Shown here piece by piece: positions 5,559 through 8,665 of a stretch of 8,665 nucleotides of DNA. The stretch comes from Desulfocurvus sp. (lineage in GTDB: Bacteria > Desulfobacterota > Desulfovibrionia > Desulfovibrionales > Desulfovibrionaceae): positions 1-8,665 of the forward strand of contig NZ_JALNWM010000147.1 in NCBI RefSeq assembly GCF_023230885.1. Direction: 5' to 3'. The translations under genes and the position numbers were made by a program. Below the pieces are notes generated by a model. It was not told the DNA's origin. It saw nothing but the letters and a program-made list of their open reading frames with translations, and ran no database searches. Each line of letters opens with the position of its first letter. Position 1 is the stretch's first letter.

Positions 5559-6608
5559 CTATTCGAAGATGATCTCCACGCGACGGTTGAGCTTGCGGCC
5601 CTCGTCGGTGTCGTTGTCATACTTGGGCATGCTCTCGCCCTTGCCCACGGTGGCCATGGCGTCGGCGGCGATGCCCTGCTTGGCGAGGTAATCCTTCACC
5701 GAAGCGGCGCGGCGCTCGGACAGGCCCTGGTTGTATGCCTCGGTGCCGATGTTGCAGGTGTGGCCTTCCAGGGTCAGGTTGCCGCCGCGGGCCTTGATCT
5801 GCTCGGCGGCCTCATCGAGGATCGGGGCCATGTCGCCGCGAATCTTGGCCGAGTCGAAGTCGAAGTGGATACGCAGGGGCAGCACCTCGGCCTCGGGCTC
5901 CGGAGCGGGGGCCGGGGCGGGCTCGGCGACAACGACCTCGTCGTAGAAAACGTCGCGCACGAACTTGTCCAGGGCGGCCTCGCTGCCGAGCAGGTCGGCG
6001 GCCGAAGCCGACACCGAGCAGCCGGAGAGCTTGCCGATGGCGTCCATGGTCGCCTGGCCCTCGGGCTTGTCGGCAAAGGACACGGCGTGGAAGCACAGGC
6101 GCCCGCCAAAGGCGTTGTACAGCTCGGTGGCCACGGGCACCGGGCTCTTGCCCAGGTTGCTTTCGCCGTCGGAGAAGACGATGACGGCGATGCGGCCCTT
6201 GAGGGCGTCCAGGGTCGGACGGATGTCCTCCAGGCCGCCGCCCATGGGCGTCATGCGACCGAAAATGGCGTAGCCGGTCGCCAGGGAGTCGATGCCCTTG
6301 GCCATGCCGGCGCGGTCATAGGCTCCCTCGTAGAGCTTGGACGTGGGGGCGAAGGTCGTCAGCCGGGAATCGTAACCCAGGGCCGGGATCTTCTCGTTCA
6401 TCTTGGCCAGCAGGTCCTTGGCCATCTCGATCTTCTCCTGCTTGGCCTGCGCGTTGGTCATGGCCATGGAGCCGGAGTAGTCGACGAACAGCACGAAGCT
6501 GTCCACCTTGGACACCAGTTCGGTCTTCGCCTGGGCCGCGCCGGCGACAAGCAGAATGGCGCACAGCGCGAAGACCAGGGCCAGCAGCCCGGATTTTTTT
6601 TGCATCAT
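5559..6608 (-). CDS. Secreted von Willebrand A / OmpA-domain fusion protein
   Basis: This 349-aa protein has a Sec signal peptide (1-27, cleavage likely after AQA). A VWA domain (about 36-225) has a complete metal-ion site: DYSGS (43-47), Thr120 in RMTPMGGG and Asp147 in FSDGES. A Pro/Ala/Glu linker (228-240) leads to an OmpA C-terminal peptidoglycan-binding domain (about 245-349). That domain contains HFDFDSAKI, EGHTCNIGTEAYNQGLSERR (281-300) and the closing NRRVEIIFE. The expected role is a periplasmic protein anchored to the cell wall that binds a protein partner through its metal site. The Asp normally following GHT, which contacts diaminopimelate, is Cys285, while the partner Arg (Arg300) is kept. 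Two other cysteines (172 and 197) could pair in the VWA domain. The ATG at 6608 has GAGGA 7 bases upstream. A strong promoter lies in front and a stable hairpin behind, so it is probably transcribed alone. Confidence 0.95.
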   Translation of the reverse strand: MMQKKSGLLALVFALCAILLVAGAAQAKTELVSKVDSFVLFVDYSGSMAMTNAQAKQEKIEMAKDLLAKMNEKIPALGYDSRLTTFAPTSKLYEGAYDRAGMAKGIDSLATGYAIFGRMTPMGGGLEDIRPTLDALKGRIAVIVFSDGESNLGKSPVPVATELYNAFGGRLCFHAVSFADKPEGQATMDAIGKLSGCSVSASAADLLGSEAALDKFVRDVFYDEVVVAEPAPAPAPEPEAEVLPLRIHFDFDSAKIRGDMAPILDEAAEQIKARGGNLTLEGHTCNIGTEAYNQGLSERRAASVKDYLAKQGIAADAMATVGKGESMPKYDNDTDEGRKLNRRVEIIFE

Positions 6609-6672
6609 GATGGATTCCTCGCATTCTTTTGGTTTGGGCCCAGGCACATGCCGGAGCCTCGCAGATGATTTC

Positions 6673-6700
6673 ATTTTAGCACTTTCCCTTCGCCTTTCAA
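6673..6700 (-). promoter_or_regulatory. Sigma-70-type promoter of the VWA-OmpA gene
   Basis: On the minus strand TTGAAA (6700-6695) and TAAAAT (6678-6673) each match the consensus at five of six positions, with a 16-base spacer. This is the best promoter in the window and lies in its most AT-rich patch. The expected start near 6666 gives a leader of about 58 bases. The -35 element contains the TGA stop codon of the upstream tetR-type gene. Confidence 0.8.
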
Positions 6701-7383
6701 CATTTTTTCTCGTTCTTTCCCGGAGTTGCGCCGCCCGGCCTTTGCGGGCATGATAATGCGCCGTCCAGGGCTCCCATGAGCAGGAGGTCCAGCGCGTCCT
6801 CAAGGCGGCGCCAGCCAGCGGCGCTGTCCAGGGCGATGCCCCCCAGGCTGCGCTCATGCAAGGAGCGGATGCCCACCGCATTGATGGCCGTGGCCATGAG
6901 CAGGATCACGGCCGACAGGTCCAGCCCCGGGGGCGGATCGCCCTCCAGGGCCGCCTCGAAGAACTCCAGCGCCCGCCGCTCGCGGACGTAGGCCAGGGCG
7001 CCGACCAGCAGGCCGCGTTCTCCCCGGGCCTCGGCCGCCATCACCGCCAGGGTCCAGGGCCGGGCGACCATGGCCCGCAAATAGCCGCGAAAGAAACGCG
7101 ACAGAACCTCGCCCAGGGACCGCCCCTGCAAGCCGTACGCGTCGCCCCCGGCCAGCTCGTCCACGCCGGGCCAAAAGGCCTCGCTCTGGGCAAACGTGGT
7201 CTGCAAGCGGGCCAGGCCGCCGAAGGTGCGGCGGATCAATGCCTCGTCCAGCCCCGCCCGGGCGGCGACGGCCGCTGAAGTCACCCGGTCCGGGCCGCCC
7301 AGGGCCAACACGTCGGCCAGGGCTTCCAGAATGCGCTCGCGGACGCGGTACGCCTCGCGCAGGGGAATGATCCGTGCGCCCAT
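6697..7383 (-). CDS. TetR/AcrR-family transcriptional regulator
   Basis: This 228-aa protein has a TetR-type helix-turn-helix near the N-terminus: RERILEALADVLALGG (15-30) is helix 1, VTSAAVAARAGLDEALIRRTFGGLARL (34-60) the HTH, where the usual LYYHFxxKexL is replaced by LIRRTFGGLARL. The all-helical C-terminal half (about 65-210) should form the ligand-binding and dimer domain. It is hydrophobic and includes LDLSAVILLMATAINAVGI (154-172); no ligand can be inferred. The tail from about 212 is polar and disordered, ending GKNEKKC. The frame is open far upstream, but the ATG at 7383 is preceded by GGAG 5 bases away and puts the HTH at its usual position. The stop codon lies in the -35 box of the VWA-OmpA promoter, so the two genes are tightly packed. 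The regulator may control itself, that gene, or neither; only the first has an operator-like sequence. Confidence 0.9.
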   Translation of the reverse strand: MGARIIPLREAYRVRERILEALADVLALGGPDRVTSAAVAARAGLDEALIRRTFGGLARLQTTFAQSEAFWPGVDELAGGDAYGLQGRSLGEVLSRFFRGYLRAMVARPWTLAVMAAEARGERGLLVGALAYVRERRALEFFEAALEGDPPPGLDLSAVILLMATAINAVGIRSLHERSLGGIALDSAAGWRRLEDALDLLLMGALDGALSCPQRPGGATPGKNEKKC

Positions 7384-7418
7384 GCCTGCTCCAATGACGG
7401 GGGTGACTGCCACGGGGC

Positions 7419-7437
7419 CCCGGCCGCAGTGGCCGGG
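7419..7437 (-). promoter_or_regulatory. Inverted repeat in the tetR-type leader
   Basis: CCCGGCC (7419-7425) and GGCCGGG (7431-7437) are exact complements around a 5-base loop. The repeat lies right after the predicted transcription start near 7443, so it could be an operator or a 5' hairpin. GC-rich repeats of this size are common in such DNA. Confidence 0.35.
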
Positions 7438-7449
7438 CCTCCACTCTAC

Positions 7450-7478
7450 AAGATAGCTCCCCTGCGGGGACGGAGCAA
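7450..7478 (-). promoter_or_regulatory. Promoter of the tetR-type gene with candidate operator between -35 and -10
   Basis: On the minus strand TTGCTC (7478-7473) and TATCTT (7455-7450) are separated by 17 bases. The spacer holds a nested inverted repeat: GCTCC (7456-7460) against GGAGC (7472-7476), enclosing CCCC-TGC-GGGG (7459-7469). Operators of TetR-family repressors commonly lie between or over the promoter elements, so self-repression is a reasonable guess. The -35 follows directly after the upstream terminator's T-run. Confidence 0.5.
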
Positions 7479-7479
7479 G

Positions 7480-7503
7480 AAAAAACCCGCCTGGCGGCGG
7501 GTT
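7480..7503 (-). terminator. Intrinsic terminator of the DUF3568-like lipoprotein gene
   Basis: AACCCGCC (7484-7491) pairs with GGCGGGTT (7496-7503) around a 4-base loop, and on the minus strand the stem is followed by six T (7485-7480). It sits 30 bases past the stop codon at 7533 and ends just before the -35 of the tetR-type gene, so the two genes are transcriptionally separated. Confidence 0.9.
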
Positions 7504-7532
7504 CTTGTATGCGGGAAGGCCCAGGGAGGCGG

Positions 7533-7916
7533 CTAGAGCTGGTTGCGAAGGGCCTGATGCACGCGCTGGGTGGCGGGCTCGTCGCCCAGGTAGCCAACCC
7601 GGATGCGGACCTGCGTGACCTTGGGATTCAAGGACTTCATCTTGATCCACACCGGCGTGTCGCCATCCTTGGCGCTGACGGACGCATCGCTCAGGGAACG
7701 CGACTTCTCCTCGACATACAGCCCCAGGGCCGAACAGGCACGCAGGGACGCGTCATAGGCGTCGGCGACATCGACGTTGTAGGTCTGCTCGCCCCAGCCG
7801 GACACATAGGCATAGGTCCCGCCTCCGGCCAGGGCCCCGGCGGCGACGACCATGCAGCCCGACAGGGCAGCCAGGGCCGCGAAGCCCAACACGAGCGTGG
7901 CAAACTGCTTTTTCAT
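7533..7916 (-). CDS. DUF3568-like lipoprotein
   Basis: This 127-aa protein begins with a lipoprotein signal (MKKQF, hydrophobic core, lipobox LSGC) with lipidation at Cys21 and Met at the next position, favouring the outer membrane. A short Gly/Ala hydrophobic stretch (22-33, ending GGGTYAY) precedes a compact domain: YNVDVADAYDASLRACSALG (46-65), then EEKSRSLSDASVSAKDGDTP (69-88), then strands VWIKMKSL and VTQVRIRVGYLGD, and a C-terminal helix. This is the pattern of the DUF3568 lipoproteins of deltaproteobacteria, which have no assigned function. Cys61 is the only cysteine after the lipid anchor. The ATG at 7916 has AGGAG 7 bases upstream, with a promoter before it and a strong terminator after it. 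The gene is secure; the family call is from recognition of the pattern. Confidence 0.92.
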   Translation of the reverse strand: MKKQFATLVLGFAALAALSGCMVVAAGALAGGGTYAYVSGWGEQTYNVDVADAYDASLRACSALGLYVEEKSRSLSDASVSAKDGDTPVWIKMKSLNPKVTQVRIRVGYLGDEPATQRVHQALRNQL

Positions 7917-7943
7917 GGCATCTCTCCTGTACGATTTCCCGGG

Positions 7944-7972
7944 ATTCTAGGGGTTCGCGCCCAGCCGCGCAA
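7944..7972 (-). promoter_or_regulatory. Promoter of the DUF3568-like lipoprotein gene
   Basis: On the minus strand TTGCGC (7972-7967) and TAGAAT (7949-7944) are 17 bases apart. The -10 matches consensus at five of six positions; the -35 is of the partial TTGC type. The expected start near 7937 gives a leader of about 20 bases that just includes the ribosome-binding site. Confidence 0.6.
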
Positions 7973-8665
7973 CCCAAAACAGCGCCGTCGAACCACTCAG
8001 CCCGCCAGGGCCCCCGGTCCGCCCGCACCAGACGGCGCCCAAGCGGCGCACTCTCCCCCCACAGGCTATGCCCGCCACGCAGCCCGACGCCCCCCCCTGC
8101 CCGCTTGGTGCGCCGCCACAGGAATGGCACCAGGCGCGCACGCAACCGTCCGCCTGCCCGCTTGTGCGCCAGGGGGCGGGCCAGGCGGTTTACAGGCCCT
8201 GGCCACCCGGCTCTGCCCGCTTGGCGTGCAGGCAGGATGGAGGAGAGGAAGCGGCGAAGCGACGAATGGCGCGGCCGGGATTCTTTTGCCAGGGCCTGGC
8301 TTCAGCCGGGCATGGGGAGGCATCCGGCGGGCAGGGCCTGCGGGAGGCGGGAGCGGCTCGAAGGCGCCAGGGGGGGCGAGGTCGCTGGCAGGCGGGAGAG
8401 CTGTTGGCGCAGGAACACAGGCGGCGCGCCTGGGGCAGATCATCTGCGAGATGGAGGACGGCTGCCCAGGCAGGAAGTAGCCGGGGACAGGAGGCTCCGT
8501 CCGGAACTCGTCCTGGGCTGGCCCCGGGGGCCGGGGCGGAGTTGCGGCGCGGGGCGGACGCACCTGGCCGGGAGCGGGTCAGGGGCACCGCTCATGCGGG
8601 CTGGGCAGGGAACGCCGACGGGAAAGCCTTGGCGGGGCCGCAGGGGGCACGCGCGCAGGGTGCGG
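7973..8665. other. About 690 bases with no supportable gene
   Basis: Long frames are open on both strands, as expected from the scarcity of stop codons in GC-rich DNA, but their products are Arg/Gly/Pro/Ala-rich and have no recognisable domain. None has a good ribosome-binding site. A plus-strand frame ending at 8480 has a more gene-like last 60 bases (ending IICEMEDGCPGRK), and a plus-strand frame from the ATG at 8237 runs off the window. Both are too weak to call. There is no tRNA-like cloverleaf and no strong terminator. The CCGCTTG motif family lies in the first third. Confidence 0.55.
8039..8223. repeat. CCGCTTG motif family: three direct copies and one inverted copy
   Basis: CTGCCCGCTTG occurs exactly at 8097-8107, 8154-8164 and 8213-8223, so the intervals are 57 and 59 bases. 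An inverted relative, GGCGCCCAAGCGG at 8034-8046, matches the extended first copy (CCGCTTGGTGCGCC, 8101-8114) apart from one missing base. The bases after each copy are similar but not identical (GTGCGCCG, TGCGCCAG, GCGTGCAG). The units are too short and uneven for a CRISPR array. Confidence 0.55.

Noticed and set aside
4920..6668. A 582-codon plus-strand frame opposite the lipoprotein and VWA-OmpA genes
   Set aside because: Antisense to two genes with signal peptides and clear domains; no recognisable motif of its own.
8039..8223. CRISPR-like array from the spaced CCGCTTG motifs
   Set aside because: Units of about 11 bases are too short, one copy is inverted, spacing varies and there is no cas gene nearby.
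7509..8480. A 323-codon plus-strand frame across the DUF3568-like gene and the geneless region
   Set aside because: Its first half is antisense to a secure lipoprotein gene; only its last few codons look gene-like.

Overview
The window (about 70% G+C by eye, with G or C at almost every third codon position) looks like chromosomal DNA of a Gram-negative deltaproteobacterium, most likely a Desulfovibrionaceae relative. That placement is inference. It rests on the GC-rich codon use, two outer-membrane-type lipoproteins (one with the DUF3568 look), a secreted VWA-OmpA protein, and a CofD-like protein of the kind that TIGRFAM naming (from memory) places in the 'GAK system' seen in sulfate reducers. 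There is no rRNA, tRNA, transposase, phage gene or CRISPR array.

Layout. Positions 66-926 (+) encode the ribosomal protein L11 methyltransferase PrmA. A strong bidirectional terminator (about 988-1039) separates it from a convergent minus-strand gene (1165-2001) for an N-terminal zinc-ribbon protein of unknown function. That gene is divergent from a plus-strand CofD/YvcK-superfamily protein (2168-3334). Convergent to the CofD-like gene, and then all on the minus strand, lies a run of six short to mid-sized genes: a 104-aa unknown (3508-3822), a single-pass membrane protein with a periplasmic coiled coil (3930-4394), a lipoprotein (4742-5458), a VWA-OmpA fusion (5559-6608), a TetR-type regulator (6697-7383) and a DUF3568-like lipoprotein (7533-7916). 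The last 690 bases hold no gene I can defend.

The minus-strand genes are oriented like an operon but look mostly monocistronic. Intrinsic terminators or terminator-like hairpins follow the 104-aa, membrane, VWA-OmpA and DUF3568 genes. Promoter-like sequences precede the membrane protein, the lipoprotein, VWA-OmpA (the best one, TTGAAA-N16-TAAAAT, whose -35 sits on the tetR stop codon), TetR and the DUF3568 lipoprotein. Several use a TTGC-type -35 with a 17-base spacer. Four of the six encode envelope proteins, so the region reads as an envelope-biased neighbourhood with one local regulator, whose promoter carries a nested inverted repeat that could be its own operator.

Intergenic DNA carries most of the unexplained structure: a perfect 37-bp direct repeat next to three 12-bp tandem units and an 18-bp palindrome (4502-4655), an imperfect G/C- and A-tract repeat pair (3353-3440), and a family of CCGCTTG motifs spaced at 57 and 59 bases (8039-8223). 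The most interesting gene is the CofD-like protein, which stands here without the ATP-grasp and HprK-like kinase partners expected of its family.
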